The notes under the pieces are model-generated. The model was given only the letters and a program-made list of their open reading frames with translations, was not told where the DNA came from and did no database searches. Positions 23,201 through 35,232 of a stretch of 64,000 bases of DNA are shown here, piece after piece. Origin of the DNA: Orychophragmus violaceus (taxonomy: Eukaryota > Streptophyta > Magnoliopsida > Brassicales > Brassicaceae); the NCBI GenBank assembly GCA_030180135.1, contig CM058237.1, positions 40,073,126 to 40,137,125 on the forward strand, read 5' to 3'. The position numbers and the translations under genes are program-made. Each line of letters starts with the position of its first letter. The stretch's first letter is position 1.

Positions 23201-24448
23201 TTACACTATCTCACTTGTCTCACTCTTTACAAAATATTTGTATTTCATGTGATTTTAAACCTATAAAAAACTCAAATTATATAACTAGGTTAAAACATTG
23301 TTATACTATATGATTATACACACAATGAGTGTGCATATGTAGTTTATTGTCTTTTAATTTACTTAATAATTATATTTAATTTGTGATATAATCTATGGTT
23401 AATTGTTGAATATATAAATTAGAAGTTATAATAAATTTATATAGCAATTCTACATATGATTTTTAGTGTATGACATGTTAATACAAAACTTCACTCTTTT
23501 ATATGTCGATAAATTATGAAGAATATTTGTTTTAACTTTTTAGTTAACTAAATTATCTATCATGACTGTCTTTGGGTTCACAATACACAAATTAATTTCA
23601 CAGTAGATTTATACTGTTGACAAACCTCAAACATCACTATTAAATAAGTGGATGTACTCTAAGGAGATCAAATAGAAAACAATAAGTAAGGAATATATAT
23701 TAGTATAGACTAATTGATTGAAGAATATTTTTTATCGATTTTTAAAAAAATTTAGACATATCTTGTAACAGAATATTAGTTTACCATTTCTTTAAATATA
23801 ATAACTCTATCATCTTCTAGGATATTGTTTAGCATACGAAAGAGAAAAGAGAGAGAACAACAGTTTTAAAATAAAATTCAAAATATTATTATAAAATTTC
23901 AAATGAGCTAGGAGCTACAACCTAACTTGTTTTAATTCTTTCTTTTATGAATGTTATTGCGCGTTAAAACACACATATTTACCAAAACCTATAAAATGTG
24001 GTTTAGCTTTTTTGTACACTATAATAAAAACTTGGGTTTAAGATATGTGTTTTATTACATGTGGGGTTAATTGAGTTAACCCACTGAATATTAAGCTTCC
24101 TAATGTTTTTATTTGTTTTTTTGTAATTATTTCATAGTAAGTAAAGCGACATTGTTTCAAACAAACTACTATGATGCCATCTTTTATACAGTTGTTAAGC
24201 TATTATCTTTGAAAATTTAATTTCCAAAAACTGACTAACTCTAAATTGATATGTTCCTAGAAATATCAAACAACCCTTAATTGAAATATGACAAGAAACA
24301 TCATAGAACTCTAAATCAATTCACCATATTTTTTTTTGTATTTCCCCTTTCATCTCCTCCGCATGTCTCAGATTTTTGAAGAAGAGAGAGAAACAAACCA
24401 AAGCAAAGGAAAATCATTTATCATGGTGATGAGCGAAGTTTATTGCCC
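20243..24448. repeat. 4.2-kb imperfect palindrome (giant inverted repeat)
   Basis: The left arm is 20243-21021 plus 22433-23033 and the right arm is 23113-24448; they are reverse complements of each other, leaving a loop of about 80 bases. Examples: CATGCGGTGGAGATGAA near 20326 pairs with the strand at 24350; AAGATGGCATCATGGTAGTT at 20517 with 24165; GTTGTAGCTCCTAG at 20737 with 23910; AATTCAGCTATATAACTTCA near 22987 with 23145. The interruption 21022-22423 is a later insertion. No coding content. A transcript of either strand would fold into a hairpin over 1.3 kb long. No target duplication was found outside the arms. Confidence 0.9.
21022..22423. mobile_element. Foldback Mutator-like element with 9-bp target duplication
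   Basis: AATATTTAT occurs directly on both sides (21013-21021 and 22424-22432). The opposite arm of the palindrome keeps the unoccupied site (AATATATAT near 23700), which proves insertion. The element's ends are long inverted repeats of roughly 400 bp: TGGATTAATTGCAT...TGTATCTTTTT at the left against GGGTGAATTGCAT...TGTATCTTTTT at the right (reverse complement), then GGAATGGAGAGAGAAT at 21342 matching 22100. The centre (21430-22020) is filled with degenerate direct repeats of GGACAAGATGCTTAACAAG and TATCCACGTGGATA. There is no transposase. A 9-bp duplication is typical of Mutator-like elements. Confidence 0.85.
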
Positions 24449-25045
24449 ATATTCAACCACAATCATATCTCTTAGCTTAATCATATTCAACCCGAATCAT
24501 ATCTCTTAGCTCATTTATGCCACTAATATTACTATAATTTATTTCCCTACCCATTCTATACTTGCCAATCTTAAAATCACATACGCCATTACTATAGATT
24601 ATCCACTGCCTAGCCATCACTACAACGTAACGTACGCTTCCATGAAATATGCACGCGTAAACCTCAAAATTTTAGGCAACATTAACAACAAAGCAGTGGT
24701 GTATATAGGCGAGCTAAATATCAACCTTTATTCATGGCATCAATTTTACACAATTTCCGTTTTTCTTTATCCAAAGCTCCATGGCGGTTCATGACTCTCA
24801 TCAAGGAGACACGAGGTTTGGCCGATTTTCTGTGTTGCTTTTTTTTCTATTTCGCTACTCAGTTTCTTTGGTCTTCATTATCTTGATTGTCGCTAATAAA
24901 CATCATCCACTAATTACTCACCTCATCCCTTCACAAACTTATCCTATTTGGCGCTAATTTTTTTCTTGTTTCAATGGGTCAATGAAACTTTTTATGAGAC
25001 CCATTTAAATTAATTTGTTATCCTCTCTGAATTGGACCCGACTGT
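24449..25045. other. Spacer between palindrome and Tat element
   Basis: It starts with two direct copies of AATCATATCTCTTAGCT (24463-24512). A TATATAGGC box at about 24702 and a short open frame (24734-24886) follow. The last 80 bases, up to 25045, are the left flank of the Tat insertion. No recognisable gene. Confidence 0.4.
24734..24886 (+). CDS. Unrecognised 50-residue open frame behind a TATA-like box
   Basis: ATG to TGA encodes 50 residues starting MASILHNFRFSLSKAPWRFM. It has an N-terminus rich in Ser, Arg and Phe and an aromatic/hydrophobic C-terminal stretch (DFLCCFFFYFATQF) that could span a membrane. TATATAGG lies 30 bases upstream of the start. I do not recognise a family. The frame could equally be a first exon, a decayed gene start or chance. 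No support other than the frame and the box. Confidence 0.2.
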   Translation: MASILHNFRFSLSKAPWRFMTLIKETRGLADFLCCFFFYFATQFLWSSLS

Positions 25046-25582
25046 TGTTGGTGCTGGATTTCCCTCTAAGAAATCCGGCCCATTAGCAAACAAAATAAAG
25101 TCTCATATTTATGAGCTCGTTCCATAATCTAGACAGAGAGATCGTCCATCATCCATTTTGGGCCCATACGACCAACATCTGGACAAAGCCCAGACAACGC
25201 CGAAGTAAGAGGCGATCGAGCTCGAGCTCGTTAGGAGACGATGTAGAGGTAGAACAACCTGGTCTTCGTCGATTCAACCGATTCCCGCAAATCTCGGAGA
25301 TCGTTATCATGGCGATGCCGAAAGATCGGAACAAGGAGAACACAGTCGAGGAGTATTTAAAGAAGAAGTGGCGATTCATTCAAGACATTCCAACCCTAAT
25401 CAAGAACACTTCGACTAGATAGCTCGATTATCATACTTTGTACTCTCTATTCGAATGTGTTTGTTCTATCTCGACGATCAATCTCAATAAAGTCTTTGAT
25501 TCATAGGAAATCTATATCATCTTTACATCCAAAAGTCCAAATCCACGATTACAAATCCTTGGTGTGAATCTCCGATCTCACA
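25046..25582 (+). repeat. 5' LTR of the Tat element
   Basis: TGTTGGTGCTGG...CTCACA. TATTTAA at 25354-25360 is a likely TATA box and AATAAAG near 25486 a likely polyadenylation signal, which would put the U3/R boundary around 25385. Confidence 0.93.
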
Positions 25583-25656
25583 TCTGGCGCCGACTGTGGG
25601 GACTATCTATAGTTTTTCCTGTCTTAAGAATCATATCCTAGATCCGATAGATCGAG

Positions 25657-27560
25657 ATGAATCCCAACCAATCTGGCTCTCCCAGCGCCACACCGCCAGT
25701 CGACCACCCTCAAACGGTCGACAACGTTTCTTCAGAACACCACCGGGGTGAGAACCATGGGCCAGACAGATGGCGTGTTGACGAGCTCTGCCTCAGTCAC
25801 CACGACTTCGGCACCAGCCGGCTCAGTCGCTCAAACGATCGCGATGAGCCAAACTCCGACAAATGTCTTGTCAGGAACTAACGATCCGAGCAGGAACTGG
25901 GTATGGATGAGAAACGATTCGACTTCCGCCCCTGCTTCAGGAGGCGGATCTGGAACGTTCAGGCCTAACTCTCCACTGCCTTCTGCTCCACAGCGACAAA
26001 GCCCGGACGACCTCGCTGAAATCCGTTCAATGTTGAAACTATTGGTAAACCGAACGAGAAGAAATGAGGCAAACGCACGGGACCAAGAGATCGCAAATCG
26101 TTCTCTGGCCGCGCAGCTCAATGAACAGGAACGGCGCATTAACGCCCGTCTTGAAGAGCTCGCCAGCCAAAACCAGGGGGGTAGATCAATGCGCGATCCA
26201 CGACCCCCCATAAGTCCTCCACCGCGAACACGCTTGGACTTCTCCCAGGTGGTAACACCCCCAGGAACATCGGAAAAATTTTCTAGTACGTCAAATAGCG
26301 GCTTCCGCCCTATAACGACCCCTATTGCGACACCGACTCCATTCGGTTCGAGTTCTATGGTCACAGATCCGACCGGATCGGGAAACCGACCATTACACGG
26401 ACCACCACCTCTCCCGAGTAACTCCAATATCCGGCCGAGGCAACTAGGAGGCTCTGCTTTCGCCTCGAGCTCGAGACATCTTAACGGATCGAATACGATG
26501 CAGTTCCAAATGCCACAGATTAACCAGACAAGACCGATTCCAACAATCGATCTTCTCGACCCGGTTTTTCCGGAACAAACGTCGAATCAGGCACAAGCAC
26601 AGTTCACACCTATATCAGGTGATGAACATGATATGCTAAGACAATACATCGAGCAGGCTAAAGCTCAGTTCGTCAGTCTGAGCTCGAAAGTTCACATGGC
26701 AACGAGCGCGGTACCCGACATCGATCGAGTGATCGAAGAAACGCGACAAACGCCATTCACGGACCGGATCGCCTTCGCAAGAATCCGGGAAATCAAGAAA
26801 ACGAAATTTCCAGAATTCTCTGGGAAATCGGACTCGAAAGCCCACATCAGGGCATTCCGACTAGCAATGGCAAGGGTATACCTCGCCAACGAGGTGAGAG
26901 AGCCGGCTTTTTGCAGGCTCTTCGCCGAAAACCTATCGGGCTCTGCCCTAGAATGGTTCGCAGGACTGGAAGAGAGATCCATCGATAATTTCACCCACTT
27001 CATGACGGCTTTCCTCAAACAATACTCCGTCTTTATCGAGGAAAAGACTACTGAGGCAGCTTTATTTGGCGTCTCCCAAAAACCCGACGAGACACTTCGC
27101 TCGTACATCGACCGATTTAAGGAAATAAAATCCAAAATAGCGAACCCACAAGATGAAGTAGATATAGAAGCACTGAGACGTGGACTGTGGTATTCGACCA
27201 GATTCCGCGAGGAAAGTCCGCGAACCTCAAACGCTCGATGACGCCCTTCATCGCGCATCGGCCTTTACTCGCCTCGAGGACGAAACCACGGCCCTCAGAG
27301 AAAAGCAACGAAAAGAAAAGAACTCGTCGGGCTCACAAGAACTCGAACTCAAAAAAGGATTCCCGTAAATCAGGAAACGTTAATGCGGTCGAGAGCCCGA
27401 AGAGCTCGAAGAAATTCGAGTTCGACAAGGATAAATTATGTGACTTTCACAACAAAAGAGGACACTCGACTGAAGAGTGCTATACTCGAGCCAAAGCCGA
27501 GGCTCAAAAACGAGAGTCCGAAAACAAACAAGAATCAGAAGTCGAGGAGGAAAAAGTAAA
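25657..27560 (+). pseudogene. Tat gag
   Basis: The start MNPNQSGSPS at 25657 is followed by a one-base insertion near 25727 (compared with the left-edge copy), after which the frame runs 25748-27241. The capsid-like retrotransposon gag domain spans about 26740-27180 (KFPEFSGKSDSKAHIRAF, CRLFAENLSGSALEWF, FKEIKSKIANP). A second frameshift near 27190 leads to the knuckle KLCDFHNKRGHSTEEC, a C-x2-H-x4-H-x4-C form known in Tat gags. It would form the particle core. The two frameshifts disable it. Confidence 0.88.
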
Positions 27561-27639
27561 CATACCAAAGAGTCGAACACCAAAAAGCCTTCTCAGAACA
27601 AACGAGAACGGTCTAAGGAGTCGAAATCTCCCGAAGCCC

Positions 27640-28427
27640 TCCCTCAAGGGTCGCGAAAGCGAGTCGAATTCATTCTCGGCGAACTCAGATTGTGTGGCAC
27701 CCCAGGAGGCTCGGCGCTATCCCCGCCTCCAGCTCCTATTAAGAGTTTACGCTCACGAATCAATCTCCCTCGTCTATGCAGGGGGGGGGGGGGTGTACGG
27801 GCCATACCCTCTAAACGAGTTGACTTCATCTTCAGTGGCTCCAAGCTATGCCGAGACTCGGTCAATTCAATCAAAGCTCTTCAAAGAAGAGTCGAGACCG
27901 ACAAAAAGGAGAAAATCCCAATGTTGGGTCCAGACCATGAAATCTCTTTCCACGAGAGCGAGACAAACAATCTTGACAAACCACATGACGATGCTCTCCT
28001 AGTTTGTCTAGTAGTTGGAGATGTCGAACTCTCGAGGATAATGATCGACACAGGAAGTTCGGTGGATGTCCTCTTTTACGACGCATTCAAAAAGATGGAG
28101 TTCAACGACTCCGAGATTGTCGAGGAACAGACACCGTTGGTAGGGTTCGCTGGCGAAACAACATACTCAATGGGCTCTGTCTTCGCCCCAGTAATAGCTG
28201 GAGGAGTTCGAAGAATGACGGAGTTCGTCGTAGTAGATCGACCAGCTCCCTACAACGCGATTTTAGGTCGACCTTGGATATACGACATGAAAGCTGTACC
28301 ATCGATCTACCATCAAAGCGTAAAATTTCCAACTCCGAAAGGAGTAAAAACCATTTACGGAAGTCAAAAAATTTCCCGCAATTGCTATATGAACGGGTAC
28401 AAGCAGATTGAGAAATCCCACGCGTAG
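27640..28427 (+). pseudogene. Tat aspartic protease
   Basis: The frame contains KRVDFIFSGSKLCRDSVNS, then DALLVCLVVGDVELSRIMID, with an intact DTGSS active site (IMIDTGSSVDVLFYD), and ends with NAILGRPWIYDMKAVPS, all typical of Tat proteases that process Gag-Pol. A run of 13 G (27781-27793) lies inside and is a likely slippage site. It ends with TAG at 28425, 31 bases before the RT frame starts. Confidence 0.85.
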
Positions 28428-28457
28428 CAATTACAGAAAGAGGAAGAGCTCGCCACC

Positions 28458-30530
28458 ATGCAAACCAAAAGGTCGAACGACCCAAGCCAAAAAGGACCTC
28501 CAAAGGACCTCACAACCCAAGTTTGCATAGATGACGCTCATCCCGAAAGACTTGTCGGCATCGGAATTGACCTATCGGAGCCAGTTAAAAACGAACTGAT
28601 CTCTTTTCTTAAACAGAACGTCGACTCCTTTGCCTGGTCCTCAGCAGACATGAAAGGGATCAACATCGACGTAACCAGCCACGAGCTGAATGTCGACCCA
28701 ACTTATAAACCGGTAAGACAAAAACGTCGAAAACTTGGCCCGGAACGAGCTCAAGCCGTCAACGACGAGGTCGATCGATTGCTGAAAATTGGATCGATCA
28801 GAGAGATCAAGTACCCCGAATGGCTTGCGAACCCCATAGTGGTCAAGAAAAAGAATGGGAAGTGGAGAGTCTGTGTAGACTTTACAGACCTCAACAAAGC
28901 ATGTCCAAAAGACAGCTTCCCACTCCCGCACATCGACCGGCTGGTCGAAGCCACCGCCGGACATCAACTACTGTCCTTCATGGATGCCTTCTCGGGGTAC
29001 AACCAAATACTAATGAACCCCGAGGACCAAGAAAAGACTTCGTTTATAACTGATCGAGGCACGTACTGCTACAAAGTCATGCCTTTCGGACTAAAAAATG
29101 CAGGAGCAACTTACCAACGCCTCGTCAACAAGATGTTTTCAGGACTCCTGGGTAAAACCATGGAAGTCTACATCGACGATATGCTGGTAAAATCTTCTAG
29201 GTATGAAGATCATATCCCCCAACTAAAAGAATGCTTCATCATTCTCAATAAATACGGGATGAAACTTAACCCAGCAAAGTGCACATTCGGGGTCCCATCA
29301 GGAGAATTCCTTGGTTACTTAGTAACCGAAAGAGGGATTGAAGCGAATCCTAAACGGATAGCGATATTTATGGAGATGAAATCCCCCAAAACAACGCGAG
29401 AAGTCCAACGTCTGACTGGCAAAATAGCTGCTTTGAACCGCTTCATCTCGAGGTCGACTGATAAATGTCTACCCTTCTATCACTTGCTCAAAGCGAACAA
29501 GAAGTTCCTCTGGGACGAAAAGTGCGAAGAAGCGTTCGCCCAGCTCAAGTCTTATCTAAGCGAACCACCTATACTGGCAAAACCAGTAGAAGGGGAACCC
29601 CTCTACCTCTACCTAGCTGTCTCTACGGCAGCAGTAAGTGGAGTCCTGGTTCGCGAAGAACAAAACGAACAACAGCCGGTGTATTACATCAGTAAGACCT
29701 TAATCGATGCTGAAACCAGATACCTTGCCATGGAAAAACTTGCTTTAGCATTGGTGACATCGGCTCGGAAACTTCGACCATACTTCCAATCACACTCAAT
29801 CATAGTGATGACTTCTCAACCACTGAGAACCATCCTTCACAGTCCAAGCCAGTCAGGTCGACTGGTCAAATGGGCTATCGAACCTAGCGAGTATGACATC
29901 AAGTTCAAGGCTCGGACGTGCTTAAAAGCGCAAGTACTGGCTGATTTCATAATTGAAATCCCTCCAACCATCGAATTCGACCCAACTTCCGCCAAGAGAT
30001 GGAAACTCCACGTCGATGGAGCTTCCTCGAGGCAAGGATCCGGGGTCGGAGTAAAACTGGTCTCCCCCACGGGAGAAGTATTAGAACAGTCATTCAGATT
30101 GGGCTTCGCCGCATCAAATAACGAAGCAGAATACGAAGCGTTAATAGCCGGGCTCAGACTAGCAATAGCGATAGGAGCCTGGGAAGTAGACGCTTTCAGT
30201 GATTCCTAATTGGTCACGAGCCAATATCACGGCGACTACGAGGCCAAAGATGAACGTATGGAAGCGTATTTGCGGGTAGTCCACACCATCGCCGACCAGA
30301 TCGAATTATTTGATCTAACACGGATCCCGCGAGGGGAAAACACCGCAGCCGACGCCTTAGCCGGGTTGGCATCGACATCAGATCCTAACCTCAAAAGGAT
30401 CATACCAGTCAAGGGGATCGAAAAACCAAGTATCGACATAGCCCTAAAATCTCTATCCTTTAAAGAGGACGAGCCTACCAGAAAGGACGACGTCGAACAC
30501 AAGGAACTGTACAATGAGACTAGTCGCGAC
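28458..30530 (+). pseudogene. Tat reverse transcriptase with two RNase H domains
   Basis: RT covers roughly 28740-29380 with NPIVVKKKNGKWRVCVDF, SFMDAFSGYNQI, YKVMPFGLKNAGATY and the intact catalytic MEVYIDDMLVKS. The first RNase H follows (LYLYLAVSTAAVSGVLV, YYISKTL, ARKLRPYFQSH). A second, independently acquired RNase H starts near 29995 (KRWKLHVDGASSRQGSG, NNEAEYEALIAGLRLA, FSDS) and continues past an in-frame TAA at 30207 (CAA to TAA) with DRIPRGEN-like LTRIPRGENTAADALAGLA. Two RNase H domains are the hallmark of Tat. The frame stops at 30530 where the Copia element is inserted, after TSRD. Apart from the single TAA, the pol frame is open. Confidence 0.92.
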
Positions 30531-31204
30531 TGTTGGATTCCCTAGGATCCATGGTCTAGGTGATTGAATCTGAGAACTGACCTCGTGATTACCTGGAGAT
30601 TGGCAGCGGAAATTGGAGCAGGTAATCGAGATCTAGAGCGCTTCAATTGCTGCGCCTCTATCGTAGTCCACACGCACACAAGCTGGAATCCGCCGGGATG
30701 CTAGTACCGGTGATCGGATCTCCTTTGGATCTATGAGTTTTGTGTCTCTGCTTTCTCTCTAAGAAGCCACACAGACGGCCCCCGGGCTCAGGTCGATCAT
30801 ATATGACATTATATATCGACCTGGGATGACCCAAACGAGTTACGGATCAAGCCCAATTCGTTCAAGTCAATAACTCGAAACTTTAGTCTCGAGGCCCATG
30901 GTGCATCGATCGATGCACCTACTGCATCGATCGACACACCTCTTCAAAACTCAATTCAATGTGTATCCAATACACATTGATCAGATCATATGCCAATGAT
31001 CAATCCCACTCAAAGTGTATCCAGCTCGCTTAGGTGTGTGACCCTGTAGGTTCACACGATACTAGAAATGAGTTACAACTCATTTGTCATAAGCGGTTTC
31101 TAGCAAAATATTATGACTACCCAGTATCATATGAATTGTCCGATCTCGACAATACAACCACCTTTAGAGTAAGTACAATGTGATTTCAGAACATAATCCC
31201 AACA
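30531..31204 (-). repeat. 3' LTR of the Copia element
   Basis: 674 bp. It contains a paired CGATCG palindrome at 30901-30940 (dyad centres 21 bp apart). On the minus strand it follows the polypurine tract. Confidence 0.93.
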
Positions 31205-34200
31205 ATCTCCCACTTGTACTGGAATCATCTATTCCCATAATCCCTTTGTCTCTATATCTCGATATGGCATAAGGCAAGAAACTGTGTCATCCTTATTATA
31301 GCCAACATCTTGTTCATCGAACTCCTGATCTATACTGATATAACAAACGACTGACAATCACCTCGTTTGAGCACGGCCATGCATTTTCTCAGTATCAAAT
31401 CTTCGATGGGCCCTGAGATATTTATCTCCCGTTATACAGGAGGGACAAATCCCATCTTGTTCCATCCCTGTTTCTACACATACTTCATGATACGCATAAG
31501 CAATGCCGTTACAGCCGCCAGTTACGGAACGGCGTTTGACAAGGTCAAAACGCACCAATTCATATGCTAGAAAGCATGATGAACTCAGGTCTAAGGACTA
31601 TACTCTATAGTCATAATGAGAAACTCCCATGACACAGATACAACTATCCTGTAGAGTTCTCATTAGCGGGTCATGTCCGATCATATGTTCACCAACATAT
31701 ATCTATGTGACTGACTGTGATACTCATATCATTGACTCCATGAAACTTAGTCAACAGTCACCTCACAAGCTAGTCTCACGCGGTTATTGGTGCCCCACTT
31801 CAATAACCTTGACTAGGGACAATCATAATTTATGTCATCTTTTCTTATAGGGTTTCATGATCAAGTCCTCAACTTGATGACCTATATGATGACCATAAAA
31901 TACTTTGGGACTATTATTTAATTATCCAATAATTAAATAATACCGATGTCAGTTTTAACTTACATAAGCACTACCAAAGCATGTCTATGTAAAGACTATA
32001 ACATAACTAGAATTACTCCCACTAGAATCAAGATCATCTCTTCAGATATCTTATACATACAGCAACGGAATAAATCTGGTGCTTAGGTTGTGGGAGAGAC
32101 TGCAGTGTTTTGTTTGAAACAATTCCAACAAACCACACCGCCATTCAGATAAAATCACTACTATACGGTCCACTGCTTGGAGCCTTTCCAACAGATAGCA
32201 CCGCTATTCAGACAAAGAGACATAACCAGGTGGGAACCGGGAATCGTCTTTGTCCGTCTAACTACTTTCAACTGGTTCGTCACTTCCTCAGTTCACCACG
32301 AACCTATCCTTTGTGTTTTTCAAACATTTGGGATATTTCTGGTAACTGTTCAGCGACTATTACCGGAACATATTGGTATTTTCTCGTCATGCTATATGCA
32401 TAAGCTGCATCTAGACGAGTGCAAAATATGGCATTCATGATGGATTCTGTTGCAGCAGCATTAGCAATCACACTCATTAATATTAGTTCAGACAGTGTTC
32501 GAAAACACTTCTTCTTGCTAATATTGTTACTAGTTCAGCTAGTGTCCAAGACACTGCATCTCGCTTAGATTATTGCCACAAGACCTATGGTATGAAGCCA
32601 TTCTTGGAATTAAGCACATATGGACTGTCCAATACCTTATCATCATAACGATTTTGACATAATCCAATTAGCCTTTCTGATCCATTTCAATGGATCATTG
32701 TTCCAAGAACTTTTACGGCCTTCTCCCATGTCTATCGTTCAAATTTGACTTCCGACCCAAATCTTGATAAGACTTTGGTGTCAGAACGTCGTTTATGAGA
32801 TTAAGTATGTTACCTACATACAGTGTGAGAATTGCAATTACGCTCCCACTAGTCTTCTTGTAAACGCATGGTTTCTTTCTTTCTGATCAAGTCAAAACTT
32901 TTGACCACACTATCAGAATGTTGATTCCAACTCCAAGATGTTTGCTTCAATCCAGAAATGGATCGGTGAAGCTAACATGCATACCCAGCCAATTTTCGGA
33001 GTTGGGGCTCACCATCGCTTCTTTGAATTTCGCATGCTCGTCACTTTTCAATGATCAACAGATCATGACAATTGGTTACGAGAAATCACTCTCGAGTTAG
33101 TGACGGATCCTTTCGGATCTGCGATTTTCAGGCTCCACAGGTGTGGATCCTACAACACTTTGTAGATCTCACCGCTGCCCTCCCTCAACAGGTCGAGCAA
33201 CCTCCTGTGTTTGTCGAATTTTTTCGATGTATACTTTTACTCCCACTGTTCCCTTTTGAAAGCAAGATCTTTCTTAAAATACACAGTTCTGGACAATAAA
33301 AGTACTAAGCCTTGGTTTCCTTAGGACAACCAGCGATGTGGAACTTATCATATATGGGTTCAAGTTTGTTTGTTGACTACTGTCTTACACAAACCTTGCA
33401 ATCCCAATTAATCAGAAAAACTAATTTGGAAATCACCCAGTCCACATCCAATGTGGTGTTTTTCACTGATTCTGATAGAAACCCTTTCTGCGCAAAGACA
33501 GACATTTCAGGACGTATTCTTAAATCGTTATGGAAGATTTCTTTGACTCATCATTAATCGGAGCATATCTAATAAGATCCGATTCATTTTGTTAGATGAT
33601 CACCCAATTCTTGACTTAAGTATTTTCCTCCGCGATTCAATCGAGGATCTCAATACTTCTGTCAAATTGGTTCTACACTTCATCTTGGAACTCCTCAAGG
33701 GATTCCTGCTCGTGTTTCATCAAATGAACACAACCATACTTATTGATGCCATTAATAAGGTAATGAAGTACAGAATCCTTTGGCACTAATGCTCATCGGG
33801 CCGCATACATCAGTATGTGTAAGGCCCAATAAGCCTCTGGCCCGTTTCTTTTAGCTCTGCTAAAAGGGCCTTAGTCATTTGGTTCAGTGAACATAATTCA
33901 TATCTCAAATGATTTATAATCAAATGAGTCCAAAACTATGGAACTTCTGAATTCGCTTCACTCTATCTGGTTAAACGACTATGCCAAGGAAAAGTCGAGT
34001 TCGAGTCATCAGACTTAAACCTTTAGTATTTGTGTTATATTCTAACTTTCGCTGGTTTAAGACATAAAACCCATTCCAAATGGGGTGCTACCATATGATA
34101 TTTCATTAAGATCTAAAGAACAAAACTTGTCTTTTATCAAAATGAAAAACATCCAAATTCTTTACAAGAAAGTGAAAGACATTTCTGCACAAGGCAGATA

Positions 34201-34330
34201 CATAGTAGCAATTACTTAATTTATGAAACCAAGTATGAAAGGCTCCTACAAGTGGAGAATCTCTATGGCTCATGCAGCAACCATTGCTTCATACCAGACA
34301 CGCAGTTCCACTTGCCCTTTCTTCAACGTT
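31205..34330 (-). pseudogene. Decayed Copia pol
   Basis: No minus-strand frame of useful length survives, but pol words can be read across many frameshifts. Near 33870-33780 is RARGLLGLTHTDVCGPMSI, the start of the Copia integrase core. Near 33740-33690 come NKYGCVHLMKHEQES and LEEFQDEV. Near 32870-32810 comes KPCVYKKTSGSVIAI followed by LYVGNIL, where the RT box YVDDIL is expected; both catalytic Asp are changed. At 3.1 kb the region is also shorter than a normal protease-integrase-RT-RNase H block. The order matches Copia (integrase before RT). Confidence 0.75.
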
Positions 34331-35026
34331 CTACTGTCGCTTAGGTCCTGCATATTTCAAAAATATCAGTACCACAACTAGTATCCAATACTTATGTAGA
34401 ACTTGAATTAATAACACAATACCTGAAGAAGAAGTACCATACATCTCCTTCATCTCTTGTGAATCTTCCAAGAATTTAATGCAATCTCTCTTCCAATGCC
34501 CTGACTCATCACAGTAGAAGCACCTTTTAACACCAGATGGGCCTGACTTGGGCTTAAAAGATGACACAGGTTTATCCTGATTCCAAATCTGGACGGCCCT
34601 GTCTCTACCCTTGCCAGCACAAGATTTCTCAAATCTTTTGCCCTTTATGATGTCTTTCTCTACTGCTTTGAGCATGCCATGCATCTCAGTCAACGTCTTC
34701 GTCAAGCCTTTCTTAATATAGTTCTTAATGAACTTATCATAGCTTGACGGCGGTGACTGCAGAATGATGTCAGTGGCCAACTCTAAGCTGACAGGACATT
34801 CCAGTCTCCCCAGGTTATCAATGTAACCCATCAGTTTAATGACATGAGGACTTACTGGAGCATCCTCTGGTAGCTTGCACTCAGTTAGAGACTTCACCAT
34901 CTGGAATCTCTCAACTCGTGCCAGATCCTGAAACTTCAGTTTCAGGCTGGTGATCATCTCTATTGGCGACTCCATGTTCTCGTATTGACCTTTCAAGTCC
35001 GAGTTTAGCAAATCAATCTCTTAGGT
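34331..35026 (-). CDS. Copia gag, open frame
   Basis: Over 225 residues are open on the minus strand. Helical UBN2-type gag sequence (MESPIEMITSLKLKFQDLAR, DIILQSPPSSYDKFI, LTEMHGMLKAVEKDI) is followed by an intact CCHC knuckle CFYCDESGHWKRDC that binds the element RNA. The beginning upstream of 35011 (toward EIDLLNSDLKGQ) lacks a good ATG because a TAA interrupts near 35022, so the native N-terminus is lost or lies further upstream. It is the only long frame in this Copia element. Confidence 0.8.
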
Positions 35027-35232
35027 CATGTAATTGTTGATGTTTAGCACTGCAAGTCCATCAACTCAACTACCTGCCTTACTCACGTAATTGTGGACAC
35101 CAAGCTCTTGGCTAGACCATCACACAACGAAACGAGTCTTGACAGTTGACCACATTGAAGCTAATCTTTGATCAACGTTTAAGTCTAGTCTGGTTTCTGC
35201 AGATTCAAGGTTCAATGACCAGAATTTCGAAT

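Noticed and set aside
25111..25422. About 100-codon open frame present in both Tat LTRs (25111-25422 and 41985-42296)
   Set aside because: The related LTR at 597-1136 does not keep the frame, the TATA box lies inside it, and sharing between two LTRs of one element is expected by descent.
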